A stretch of 64,000 nucleotides of DNA from Silanimonas sp044377035 (GTDB lineage Bacteria > Pseudomonadota > Gammaproteobacteria > Xanthomonadales > Xanthomonadaceae), in the NCBI RefSeq assembly GCF_044377035.1, contig NZ_JBILJW010000001.1:1-64000 (forward strand), read 5' to 3'. Positions 26,999 to 35,273 of this stretch are shown piece after piece. Position 1 is the stretch's first letter; each line of letters starts with the position of its first letter. The notes under the pieces are model-generated. The model was not told the origin of the DNA. It did no database searches and was given only the letters and a program-made list of their open reading frames with translations. The position numbers and the translations under genes were made by a program.

Positions 26999-27565
26999 TC
27001 AGGGCTTCAGGCGCTCCAGCCCACAGGCCTCGAGCACCCGTGCCCACGGAAACAGCGGCCCGGGATCGCGCTTGCGCCACACCGTGAGTGACGGGTCGTC
27101 GCTGGCTTCCACCCGCGCGGTGTCGAGGTCTTCGTGGCCGGCGATGAAGCGGAGGGACGGAAAGCGTTCGCGCAGGTCGGCCAGCAGCGCGAGAAGCGCG
27201 GCGATCTGGGCTTCGGTGTAGGGCTCGTCCAACGCTTGGTGGCGGCTGTCGTACCAGTGCGGGTAGCGGCCGGTGTTGACGATCTCGACGCCGATCGAGC
27301 GAGGGTTCCATCCCCGCACGTGGTTGGCGATGCGCTCGGGTTCGACGTAGCAGACGAGCGTGCCGTCGCGGTCGATGTAGTAGTGGCCGCAAGCACCGGT
27401 ACCGGTGTCGGGGTAGAGCACGCGCTCGCCGAATTCACGCGCGCTGGCGAGCGTGGGCGTTTCAGTGCAGTGCATGACCACGAGGTCGATGCTGGCGGGG
27501 TCGCGTCGCGGCAGGCGCTCGGTGTAGGGCAGCGGCTGGTAGGGCGCGGAGTCAGGGTCGGCCAT
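26999..27565 (-). CDS. N-acetylmuramoyl-L-alanine amidase (Amidase_2, AmpD-like)
   Basis: A 188-residue zinc amidase that cuts the bond between muramic acid and the peptide stem. It has no signal peptide, so it probably acts in the cytoplasm on recycled muropeptides as AmpD does. Zinc ligands are seen as His32 (VVMHCTET), His144 (IAGHEDLD) and an acidic position around Asp157. The intervening segment HVRGWNPRSIGVEIVN is a typical Amidase_2 stretch. The ATG is the first in-frame start after the divergent hydrolase gene. Two muropeptide-related genes occur in the window; the other is nagZ. Confidence 0.85.
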   Translation of the reverse strand: MADPDSAPYQPLPYTERLPRRDPASIDLVVMHCTETPTLASAREFGERVLYPDTGTGACGHYYIDRDGTLVCYVEPERIANHVRGWNPRSIGVEIVNTGRYPHWYDSRHQALDEPYTEAQIAALLALLADLRERFPSLRFIAGHEDLDTARVEASDDPSLTVWRKRDPGPLFPWARVLEACGLERLKP

Positions 27566-27628
27566 GGGCCGGATGCTAGCATCGCGACCCTTGGCGCCCT
27601 GGCGCCGCGCTTCACGAGTGAAACCCGC

Positions 27629-28192
27629 ATGGCCCGAGGCCACGTCATCCTGTCGCATGGCCTCGAAAGCGGCCCCGAGGCCACCAAGGTCTCGGCCTTG
27701 GCGCAGGTCGCCGAACACCTCGGCTGGACCCATGAACGCCCGGACTATCGCGACCTCGATGCCGGCCGTCGCCCCGAGGACATCGCGGCGCGCGTTGCGC
27801 GGCTGCAGGCGCTCGCTCGCGTCCACACCGGGCCGCTGGTGCTGGCCGGTTCGAGCATGGGCGCCTTCATCAGCGGCGAAGTGGCGGGGCATCTGGCGGG
27901 CGGCGTTGACGGCACCTCGTCCACCGTCCCGACGCTGTTGGGCCTGTTCCTGATGGCGCCGCCGATCGCCATGCCGGGCTGGTGGCCGACCCCGCTGCAA
28001 GCGCCGGCGTCCCTTCCGACGATGGTGGTGCACGGCTGGGACGACGAACTGATCCCGGCCGCCGCCGTCATCGACTGGTGCGCCGCCCGCAAGGCCGAGC
28101 TCCGACTGGTGGATGATTCGCATCGCCTCGCTGCGCACGTCGAGTACAGCGCGAGCGCTTTCGCCGACCTCCTGAAGCGGGTGGACGCCTGA
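27629..28192 (+). CDS. Alpha/beta hydrolase (small esterase-like)
   Basis: A 187-residue compact alpha/beta hydrolase. It has the oxyanion region LSHGLESGP near the N-terminus, nucleophile elbow GSSMGAF (Ser at about 77), a C-terminal HGWDDELIP with the acid and DDSHRL with the histidine, so the triad looks complete. There is no signal peptide. Substrate unknown. It overlaps rlmKL by 1 bp (TGATG), suggesting coupled translation. Confidence 0.78.
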   Translation: MARGHVILSHGLESGPEATKVSALAQVAEHLGWTHERPDYRDLDAGRRPEDIAARVARLQALARVHTGPLVLAGSSMGAFISGEVAGHLAGGVDGTSSTVPTLLGLFLMAPPIAMPGWWPTPLQAPASLPTMVVHGWDDELIPAAAVIDWCAARKAELRLVDDSHRLAAHVEYSASAFADLLKRVDA

Positions 28193-30354
28193 TGCAGTAC
28201 TTCGTGCCCTGTGGCCGCGGCCTCGAATACCTGCTGGCCGACGAGCTGTTGGCGCTCGGCGCCGAAAAGGCCACCGCCGCGCAGTCCGGCGTGAACGTGG
28301 AAGGCGAGGCGGAGAGCCTGTTGCGCTGCGCGCTGTGGTCGCGCTTCGGCAGCCGCGCGCTGTGGCCGCTGCTCGAATTCGACTGCGCCAGCGAGGACGA
28401 CCTGTATGCCGCGGTGCACGCGATCGACTGGCGCGAGCACCTCGAGCCGGAAGGCACGCTGGCCGTGCACGCCACGGTCTCCGGCCCCGGCTTCAACCAT
28501 TCGCGCTACGCGGCGCAGCGGGTCAAGGATGCGATCGTCGACCGGCTGCGCTTCGACACCGGTACGCGGCCCTCGGTGGACGTCGACAACCCCGACCTGC
28601 GCCTCGACCTCGTGGTGCGCAAGGGCAAGGCGATCCTTTCGGTCGACCTCGCCGGCCCACTGCATCGCCGCGGCTGGCGGCAAGGGCAGGGCGATGCGCC
28701 GCTGAAGGAGAACCTCGCCTGCGCCGTGCTGGCACGCGCCGGATGGACGCGCGAAGCGCTGGCCGCCGCGGACGCCGCCGGGACGCCGCTGGCACTCCTC
28801 GACCCGATGTGCGGCAGTGGCACGCTGCTGGTGGAGGGGGCGCTTATCGCCGCCGATACCGCGCCCGGCCTGTTGCGCCACGGCGAGGAGCCGCCGACGC
28901 GCTGGCGGGGCTTCGACCATGCGCTTTGGCAGCGGCTGGTCGACGAGGCGAAATCGCGTGACCGCCGAGCATCGCTGCCGGCCCACTTCTTCGGCGTCGA
29001 CCTCGACATGCGCATCGTCCAGCAGGCGCGACGCAACGCCGAAGCGGCTGGCGTGTTCGATGCCATCGACTTCCGGACTGGCGACATCGCCGATCTGCAG
29101 CGCCCTTGTGAAGGGCCCGGCGTGGTCGCCTGCAATCCGCCCTACGACGAGCGCCTGGCCGCCGACGAAGCCCTGTATGCCGCCATCGGCTCCGCGCTGC
29201 AGCAGGCGGTGCCCGAGTGGCGCGGCGCGATCCTTTGCGGCAGCGAGGCGCTGGCCCATGCCACGCGCCTGCGCGCCCGGAAGCGCTATGCCATCAGCAA
29301 CGGCGCCCTCGAGTGCTGCCTGCTGGCTTGCGAATCCTTCGCACCGCCGCCGCCGCGCGTGGAGGGCGAGGCGCGTGCGCTGAACGAGAACGCGCAGATG
29401 GTGGCCAACCGCCTGCGCAAGACGCTCAAGCACTCGGCGCGCTGGCGCGAGCGCGAGGGCGTCACCTGCTTCCGCGCCTACGATGCCGACCTGCCCGAGT
29501 ACGCGGCGGCCGTCGATGTCTACGCCGAGGACGACGGCGAGGCGCGCACTTTCCTGCACGTTCAGGAGTACGCGCCGCCGGCGAGCGTGGCGGAGCACGA
29601 CGCACGCCGCCGCTTCGGCGAACTGCTCGCGGCCTTGCGCGACGTCTTCGGCGTGCCGAAGGAACACATCGCCACCAAGACCCGCGCCCGCGGCAAGGGC
29701 GGCAGCAAGTACGGGCGCATGGACGAGCGGCAGGAAGCCTTCTACGTTCGCGAGGGCGCGGTACGGCTCGAGGTGAACCTGTTCGACTACCTCGACACGG
29801 GCCTGTTCCTCGACCACCGTCCGTTGCGCACGCGCATCTTCGAGGAAGCGAAGGACGCGCGCTTCCTGAACCTGTTCTGCTACACCGGCGCCGCGACCGT
29901 CCACGCCGCGGTCGGTGGTGCGGCCAGCACCACGTCGGTCGACCTGAGCTCCACCTACCTCGAATGGGCGGCACGCAACATGGCCATCAATGGCCAGGTC
30001 GGCCCGCAGCACCGCTATGTCAAGGCCGACGTGATGAGCTGGCTGCGCGCCGAGAAGGGCGAGTACGACCTGATCTTCTGCGACCCGCCGACCTTTTCGA
30101 ACAGCAAGGACAAGGACGACTTCGACGTGCAGAAGCACCACGTCGACCTGCTGGGCGCGGCGATGCGGCGGCTGGCGCCCGGTGGCGTGCTGCTGTTCTC
30201 GAACAATTTCCGCCGCTTCAAGCCGGAGCTCGAGACGATCGCGAAGTTCGCCGAGATCGAGGAAATCACGCCGGACACCATTGGGCCGGATTTCGAACGC
30301 AACCCGCGCATCCACCGCGCCTGGTTGTTGCACCGCGGACGGCCGCGCGACTGA
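28192..30354 (+). CDS. rlmKL: Bifunctional 23S rRNA m2G2445/m7G2069 methyltransferase
   Basis: A 720-residue fusion enzyme that modifies two guanines in 23S rRNA helix 74. The N-terminal half has a THUMP domain and an RlmL methyltransferase with DPMCGSGTLLVEGAL and the catalytic NPPYDERL; the C-terminal half (after about 480) is RlmK with NLFCYTGAATVHAA and CDPPTFSNS. Length and order match E. coli RlmKL (702). It is preceded by an overlapping hydrolase gene. Confidence 0.96.
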   Translation: MQYFVPCGRGLEYLLADELLALGAEKATAAQSGVNVEGEAESLLRCALWSRFGSRALWPLLEFDCASEDDLYAAVHAIDWREHLEPEGTLAVHATVSGPGFNHSRYAAQRVKDAIVDRLRFDTGTRPSVDVDNPDLRLDLVVRKGKAILSVDLAGPLHRRGWRQGQGDAPLKENLACAVLARAGWTREALAAADAAGTPLALLDPMCGSGTLLVEGALIAADTAPGLLRHGEEPPTRWRGFDHALWQRLVDEAKSRDRRASLPAHFFGVDLDMRIVQQARRNAEAAGVFDAIDFRTGDIADLQRPCEGPGVVACNPPYDERLAADEALYAAIGSALQQAVPEWRGAILCGSEALAHATRLRARKRYAISNGALECCLLACESFAPPPPRVEGEARALNENAQMVANRLRKTLKHSARWREREGVTCFRAYDADLPEYAAAVDVYAEDDGEARTFLHVQEYAPPASVAEHDARRRFGELLAALRDVFGVPKEHIATKTRARGKGGSKYGRMDERQEAFYVREGAVRLEVNLFDYLDTGLFLDHRPLRTRIFEEAKDARFLNLFCYTGAATVHAAVGGAASTTSVDLSSTYLEWAARNMAINGQVGPQHRYVKADVMSWLRAEKGEYDLIFCDPPTFSNSKDKDDFDVQKHHVDLLGAAMRRLAPGGVLLFSNNFRRFKPELETIAKFAEIEEITPDTIGPDFERNPRIHRAWLLHRGRPRD

Positions 30355-30378
30355 GGCGCGGTCCGCCGGAGGCCACGG

Positions 30379-31053
30379 TCAGTCCCGGGCGTCGGTGGGC
30401 GGTGCCGCCTCGTCGTCCGTGGTCATGGGCTCGACGCTCATGATCCTGCAGGGCCGGAAATCATTGACGGTGAACTGCTTGGCCATGCCGCTGAGGTAGG
30501 CCTCGCCGGGCCGGCCGATGATGGCGTCCTGCGGATGGCCGCAGATCCGGCCGTCGCGGGCGCCGGAGACGAGGTCGAATTCCTCGAGGCGGTCGAGCTG
30601 GGGGCAGGCCGTGTCCACCTGCACGAGGCGCTTGCCGCCGCCGCGCAACGTGATCGCCACCTTCTCCTCGCGCATCACCGCGAAGCCGCGCACGTCGCGG
30701 ATGCGGAAGCATCGATCGGCCGGAGAACTCGTCGGGCGGATGGCCTGCACGGGGCAGATCGCCGCGGCGGTGACGGCCGCACTGCGGCCATCGGCGCAGA
30801 TCGGGCCTGCGGATGACGCGATCTGGACGGCTTCGCCGGGTTTGACGCCGGCGCAGGTCGGGTCGAGGTCGAGCCGGTAGAAACGACCGTCGGCGGCCAC
30901 GTCCATCGCGTGCGGATCGAGGACGGTGAGTGCCGTGATGGACGCGGCGGGGAAGCAGGTGGACGACGTGGCTTGCGCGGGGACGTCCGCATGCGCGGGC
31001 GCGAGGGCCATCAGGCCGACAACAGCAACCGCGGCACGAAGAAGGGCGGGCAT
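30379..31053 (-). CDS. Secreted cysteine-rich protein (DUF6491-like)
   Basis: A 224-residue exported protein with a cleavable signal peptide of about 28 residues (hydrophobic LLRAAVAVVGLMALAPAHA). The mature part holds about nine cysteines, mostly spaced in short CF, IC and PC motifs, so disulfides in the periplasm are likely. It resembles DUF6491, a xanthomonad-enriched family of unknown role, but I assign that with limited confidence. The start ATG follows GGAG by 6 bases; an ATG 18 bases upstream is the alternative. It is convergent with rlmKL and divergent from the methyltransferase gene. Confidence 0.65.
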   Translation of the reverse strand: MPALLRAAVAVVGLMALAPAHADVPAQATSSTCFPAASITALTVLDPHAMDVAADGRFYRLDLDPTCAGVKPGEAVQIASSAGPICADGRSAAVTAAAICPVQAIRPTSSPADRCFRIRDVRGFAVMREEKVAITLRGGGKRLVQVDTACPQLDRLEEFDLVSGARDGRICGHPQDAIIGRPGEAYLSGMAKQFTVNDFRPCRIMSVEPMTTDDEAAPPTDARD

Positions 31054-31132
31054 GGGGGGCTCCGAATCCATTCAGGGGTTCCTTAAACCTAGCAGAAGCC
31101 TTGCCGTGGCATGCTGGGGGCCCCGACTCCCG

Positions 31133-31786
31133 ATGCGGTCATTCATGCGCGATTCGACTGCCGACGACCGCCTCGCCCGCTGGGCCTTCTTCCGGCAATG
31201 GTTGAAGAACCCGCTGGGCGTGGCAGCGGTGTCGCCGTCGAGCCCGCAACTGGCGCGCCAGATGATCGCGGCGCTGCCGCCGAAGTCCACCCGCCTGATC
31301 GAGCTGGGTGGTGGTACGGGGGCGATCACGGAGCAGTTGCTCCGCCATGGCATCGCGCCTGCGGACCTGATGGTCTTGGAGCTCAACGAAGCGATGCACA
31401 TGACGCTTCGCCAGCGCTTCCCGGACATCCACCTGCACCTCGCCAATGCGGCCGACGTGCAGCGCATCGCGCGGGAGAGTGGGTTCCTCGACGGCGGCCC
31501 CGCCGATGCGGTGGTGTCGGGCCTCGGCCTGCTGTCGATGCCGCGGCCGCTGCAGCGCGACATCGTCTCCGAAGCCTTCGCCTGTTTGCGCCCGGATGGA
31601 CGCTTCGTGCAGTTCACCTACGGCCCGGCCAGCCCGGTGGCCCGCGAGGTGCTCGACGATCTCAAACTCACCTCTCGACGCGTGAGCTTTACCTGGTGGA
31701 ACGTGCCGCCCGCGACGGTGTACGTCTACGAGCGGCAGCGTTCGACGGCGGTGCAAGCGCAGCCGATGGGGCGCCGCGCCGGTTGA
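31133..31786 (+). CDS. SAM-dependent methyltransferase (phospholipid N-methyltransferase PmtA-like)
   Basis: A 217-residue class I methyltransferase (213 if the second ATG is used). FFRQWLKNPLGVAAVSPSSPQLARQM is the segment characteristic of the PmtA/rRNA adenine methyltransferase-like group, followed by the SAM motif IELGGGTGAITEQLL and SGLGLLSMPR. PmtA enzymes methylate phosphatidylethanolamine towards phosphatidylcholine; that function is likely but not proved here. The last segment, VPPATVYVYER, also fits. It stands alone between two minus-strand genes. Confidence 0.72.
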   Translation: MRSFMRDSTADDRLARWAFFRQWLKNPLGVAAVSPSSPQLARQMIAALPPKSTRLIELGGGTGAITEQLLRHGIAPADLMVLELNEAMHMTLRQRFPDIHLHLANAADVQRIARESGFLDGGPADAVVSGLGLLSMPRPLQRDIVSEAFACLRPDGRFVQFTYGPASPVAREVLDDLKLTSRRVSFTWWNVPPATVYVYERQRSTAVQAQPMGRRAG

Positions 31787-31807
31787 ACCCGACGCGGCGC
31801 AGGGCGG

Positions 31808-33232
31808 TCAGCGCAGCCACATCCGCGCGCGGCGCGGCGGCAGGTTGAAGGTGTAGGTGCCATTGGTGATGCGGACGACGCTCATGCTGTCGAGGGCGTC
31901 GCGGTAGTCGGTGTTCCACCAGAGCACGCTGTTGTTCATGTTCACCGGCACGGCCACCGAGTTCCCACACTTGTTGATGGCGACGATGCCGCGGTCGCCG
32001 CGGCGGAAGATCAGGTGGCAGTCACCGGAGGCCAGCACCTGCTGGTCGGTGCCCTGCGCGGTGTTGTGGAAGCGCACCATCGCCTTCAGGTCGCTGCGGT
32101 TCCACGCGTTGACCCAGCGGTTGTCGCCGCTCTCGTTGTTGTCCGAGTACAGCATCGGCACACCGCCGTTGCGACCGAAGATGTACGCGTAGGCCAGCGT
32201 CTCGTCGGTCGGGTCCATGATCAGGTAGCGGAACCCGCCGTTGTTCGGGATGTCGTGCGTGATCGTGAAGGTGATCGCGCGCGAGGGTTGCAGCGCCTGT
32301 CCGACGGCCAACGGATCGACCAACTGGCTCATGCGGCCGCCGAAGCCGAAGGCACTGCGCAGCTGGTTGTGCAGCGGGAAGTCGTAGGCCGCGTGGTCGG
32401 TGTCGCGCAGGTAGGGCGCGAGGAACCGGTCGTACTCGCCGTTGCCGGCACCGCCGCCGGTGATGACCTCACCGAACACGTGCATGCCCGACTTGATCGT
32501 CGGGGTCAGAACGGCATTCATGAAGCTCGCCGGCATGTGCTTGGCGGCATCGATGCGGAAGCCCTTCACACCGAGGTTCTTCAGGGCCTGCAGGTACTGC
32601 TGCTGTTGCGCGACGACCCAGCTGTTGCCCACGAGGTCCGGCAGGCCGGCGTCGCCGCTGCCGCCGCAGAGGCGGTAGTTCTGCACTTCCCAGACGTTGT
32701 TGTAGTCGACGATGCAGCGCGCCGGGCCGAAGTCGTTGCCCGAGAGCACGTTGTTGCGGAGGTCGCCGAACAGGCGGATGCCGTTGTAGTAGGTGGCGTT
32801 GCCCGCGTACGTCGACAGCACGGCGCTGCCCGGATAGTTCAGGTCGCTGCGCTTGAACGCCTCGTTCGCCATGTGGTTCATGACGATGTCGGCGTACACG
32901 CGGATGCCGCGTTGCTGCAGGGCCGTGACCATGTTGCGGAAGGCGGTGGTGTCGCCCAGCGGGTTGTGGATCAGCCGGAAATCCTGCGGCTGGTAGCGCG
33001 CCCACCAAGCACTGCCTTCGCTCTTGTAGGCCGGCGAGACCAGCACGATCCGGTAGCCGGCATCGCGGATCTGGTCGGCGCGCGCCTGCACGTCGGCATA
33101 GCGCCAGTTGAAGGCGTGGAGGATGGCGTCGGCCTGGGCTGCGGGTGCGGCGATCGCCGCCAAGACGAGGAAGGCGAGGGTGCGGAACGAAGCACGGAGC
33201 GCCCGGAACGGGCGGAAAGCACGAGAGATCAT
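31808..33232 (-). CDS. Secreted alpha-amylase (GH13 family)
   Basis: A 474-residue extracellular or periplasmic glycoside hydrolase that cuts alpha-1,4 bonds of starch. Residues 1-35 are a signal peptide with the AQA-D cleavage site. Region I is DIVMNH (115-120), the nucleophile Asp228 is in GFRIDAAKH, the acid/base Glu255 is in FGEV and the transition-state residues His326-Asp327 begin HDIPNN. These are complete, although region IV reads HDIPN and not the more usual HDNQ. GGAG lies 8 bases before the ATG. The upstream region holds a long palindrome that is a candidate control site. Confidence 0.93.
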   Translation of the reverse strand: MISRAFRPFRALRASFRTLAFLVLAAIAAPAAQADAILHAFNWRYADVQARADQIRDAGYRIVLVSPAYKSEGSAWWARYQPQDFRLIHNPLGDTTAFRNMVTALQQRGIRVYADIVMNHMANEAFKRSDLNYPGSAVLSTYAGNATYYNGIRLFGDLRNNVLSGNDFGPARCIVDYNNVWEVQNYRLCGGSGDAGLPDLVGNSWVVAQQQQYLQALKNLGVKGFRIDAAKHMPASFMNAVLTPTIKSGMHVFGEVITGGGAGNGEYDRFLAPYLRDTDHAAYDFPLHNQLRSAFGFGGRMSQLVDPLAVGQALQPSRAITFTITHDIPNNGGFRYLIMDPTDETLAYAYIFGRNGGVPMLYSDNNESGDNRWVNAWNRSDLKAMVRFHNTAQGTDQQVLASGDCHLIFRRGDRGIVAINKCGNSVAVPVNMNNSVLWWNTDYRDALDSMSVVRITNGTYTFNLPPRRARMWLR

Positions 33233-33384
33233 CGTTGTGGCTCCAAACGTGGGAGGGAGCGCTTCGAGCACGGGCCGGGTCGGCCATCCTTGCGACTGCG
33301 GTGCGTCCTGGGTGGAACGTCTGCACGACGCCCGGCCCTGAGTTCCAGGCGCGTCGGTGAGCAGGACCGGGGGGCTTGCTCGGT

Positions 33385-33402
33385 TTAGAGCCTAGGCTCT
33401 AA
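33385..33402. promoter_or_regulatory. 18-bp perfect palindrome, candidate operator of the amylase gene
   Basis: TTAGAGCCTAGGCTCTAA is a perfect 18-base palindrome; with a one-base slip it extends outward to CGGTT...AACCG. It lies about 150 bp upstream of the amylase ATG and just after the end of the pot operon. With no loop and no T tract it is unlikely to be a terminator, so a dimeric repressor or activator site is the natural reading. The regulator is not encoded in the window. Confidence 0.6.
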
Positions 33403-33407
33403 CCGGT

Positions 33408-33432
33408 GTATTCGTATGCTGAATACGTATGC
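33408..33432. repeat. Overlapping inverted and direct repeats next to the palindrome
   Basis: GTATTC (33408-33413) and GAATAC (33421-33426) form an inverted repeat with a 7-base spacer, while CGTATGC occurs twice in direct orientation (33413-33419 and 33426-33432), 13 bp apart. The cluster lies 5 bp beyond the 18-bp palindrome and may be a second binding site. Confidence 0.5.
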
Positions 33433-33468
33433 ACGTCGTCGCGTGCCGAAGTGGTGCCGCTGACGCGC

Positions 33469-34278
33469 TCAGACGGCGCGTCGGGCGTTCCGATGCATCA
33501 TCCAGCCGGCGAGACTGACGCCGATGCACACCGCCACGATGATGAGCGTGGCCAGCGCGTTGATCTCCGGCGTCACGCCGAAGCGCACCTTCGAGAGGAT
33601 GAGCACGGGCAAGGTGCTTGAGCCCGGGCCCGACGTGAAGCTGGCGATGACCACGTCATCCAGCGACAAGGTGAAGGCGAGCAGCCAGCCGGCCAACAGC
33701 GCCGGCCAGATCAGCGGCAAGGTCACCAGGAAGAACACCTTCCACGGCCGCGCGCCGAGGTCCATCGCCGCTTCCTCGAGGCTGTGGTCGGTCTGCGCAA
33801 GCCGCGAGCGCACCACCACGGTGACGTAGCAGACGCAGAGCGTCACGTGCGCGATGGTGATGGTGTCGATGCCGCGGCCTTCCGGCCAGCCGACGAGCTG
33901 CTGCAGGGTGATGAAGAGGAACAGCGCGCTGATGCCGAGCATCACGTCGGGCATCACCAGCGGCGCGGAGCTCAGCAGCGAGAGCATGCCGCGGCCCTTG
34001 AAACGCCCGAAGCGCGAGAGCGCGAGGGCGGCCATCGTGCCGATCACCACCGCCAGCGTGGAGGCCATGGCGGCGATCAGCAGCGAGAGCAGGGCGGCGT
34101 CGATCACCGCCTGGTTCTCCAGCAGCCGGCCATACCATTGCAGCGAGAAGCCCTTCCACAGGCTCACCGAGCGGGTCTCGTTGAACGAGAACGCGACGAC
34201 GCTGGCGATCGGCAGGTACAGGAAGGCGTAGCCGAAGGCCATCAGCGTGTAGAGGATGAAGGGGCGGCGCTGGTTCAT
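33469..34278 (-). CDS. potI: Putrescine ABC transporter permease PotI-like
   Basis: A 269-residue inner-membrane permease with six membrane segments. The EAA loop contact for the ATPase reads EEAAMDLGARPWKVFFLVTLP (about 178-198). It pairs with PotH to form the channel for a polyamine. It is the last gene of a potF-potG-potH-potI operon and its ATG overlaps the potH stop (ATGA). The name follows the operon order and the PotF-like binding protein; PotC is the alternative if the substrate is spermidine. Confidence 0.88.
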   Translation of the reverse strand: MNQRRPFILYTLMAFGYAFLYLPIASVVAFSFNETRSVSLWKGFSLQWYGRLLENQAVIDAALLSLLIAAMASTLAVVIGTMAALALSRFGRFKGRGMLSLLSSAPLVMPDVMLGISALFLFITLQQLVGWPEGRGIDTITIAHVTLCVCYVTVVVRSRLAQTDHSLEEAAMDLGARPWKVFFLVTLPLIWPALLAGWLLAFTLSLDDVVIASFTSGPGSSTLPVLILSKVRFGVTPEINALATLIIVAVCIGVSLAGWMMHRNARRAV

Positions 34279-35273
34279 GTGCGCTGCGCTTCCTTCTCGG
34301 CGCGGCGTTCCTGCGAGGCTTCGAAGAGCAGCATCGGCACCACGATCAACACCAGCATCGCCACGGCCACCGCCGCAGCCAGCGGGTAGTTGCGGGCGTT
34401 GAAGAAGTCCTCCCAGATCCGCGAGCCGATGCTCAGGGCTTCCGGGCCACCGAGCAGGGCGGGGATGACGTACTCGCCGACCGCCGGGATGAACACCAGC
34501 AGCGAGCCGGCGATGATCCCCGGCAAGGAGAGCGGCAGCGTCACCGAGAGGAAGGCGCGCCACGGCTTCGCGCCGAGGTCGGCCGCCGCCTGCAGCAGGG
34601 TGAAGTCGAGCCGCATCAGGTTCGCCACCAGCGGCAGCACCATGAAGGGCAGGTAGTTGTAGGTGATGCCGACATACACCGCGAACGGCGTGTCGATCAG
34701 CCGGATCGGCGCGTCGGTCGCGCCGATCGCCATCAGCAGCTGGTTCACCATGCCGTTGTCGCGCAGCAGGCCGGTGAGGGCGTAGGTGCGCAGCAGCGAG
34801 CTGGTCCAGAACGGCAGCACCACCAGCACCAGCAGGAACATGCGCCAGGCGGGCGTCGCGCGGGCGATGCCGTAGGCGATGGGGTAGCCGAGCAGCAGGC
34901 AACCCAGCGTCGAGATCGAGGCGAATTGCAGGGAGTTCAGGTAGCTCTCGACGTACAGCGGGTCGGTGAGCAGGGTCGCGTAGCCCTTGAAGCTCAGGTT
35001 GATCTGGACGAGGCCCTGCTCGCCGATAGCCACGAGGTCGGAGTAGGGCGGCACCCCACCGGTGCGTTCGGCGACGCTGATCTTCAGCACCACCAGCAGT
35101 GGGGCGAGGAAGAAGGCCAGCAGCCAGAGCATCGGGATGGCGATGACCACGTAGCGCCCGCGGCTGCCGCGCAGTTCGCGGCCGAGTGCGCCGATCTGGC
35201 GGAACAGGCCGACGACCACCTGGAACCAGAGGTCCCACCAAGCGCCGCCGTCGTGAGGGGCCGGGCGCTGCAT
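34275..35273 (-). CDS. potH: Putrescine ABC transporter permease PotH-like
   Basis: A 332-residue permease with six membrane segments preceded by an N-terminal cytoplasmic extension of about 45 residues, as in PotH. The EAA loop is AAADLGAKPWRAFLSVTLPLSLPG. Family marks include VLVVLPFWTSSLLRTYAL. The start is the ATG of MQRPAPHDG which overlaps the last base of the potG stop codon; an in-frame upstream ATG would lie well inside potG. Confidence 0.88.
   Translation of the reverse strand: MQRPAPHDGGAWWDLWFQVVVGLFRQIGALGRELRGSRGRYVVIAIPMLWLLAFFLAPLLVVLKISVAERTGGVPPYSDLVAIGEQGLVQINLSFKGYATLLTDPLYVESYLNSLQFASISTLGCLLLGYPIAYGIARATPAWRMFLLVLVVLPFWTSSLLRTYALTGLLRDNGMVNQLLMAIGATDAPIRLIDTPFAVYVGITYNYLPFMVLPLVANLMRLDFTLLQAAADLGAKPWRAFLSVTLPLSLPGIIAGSLLVFIPAVGEYVIPALLGGPEALSIGSRIWEDFFNARNYPLAAAVAVAMLVLIVVPMLLFEASQERRAEKEAQRT

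Noticed and set aside
33385..33402. 18-bp palindrome as an intrinsic terminator of the pot operon
   Set aside because: It is perfectly symmetric with no loop and has no T tract on the minus strand.
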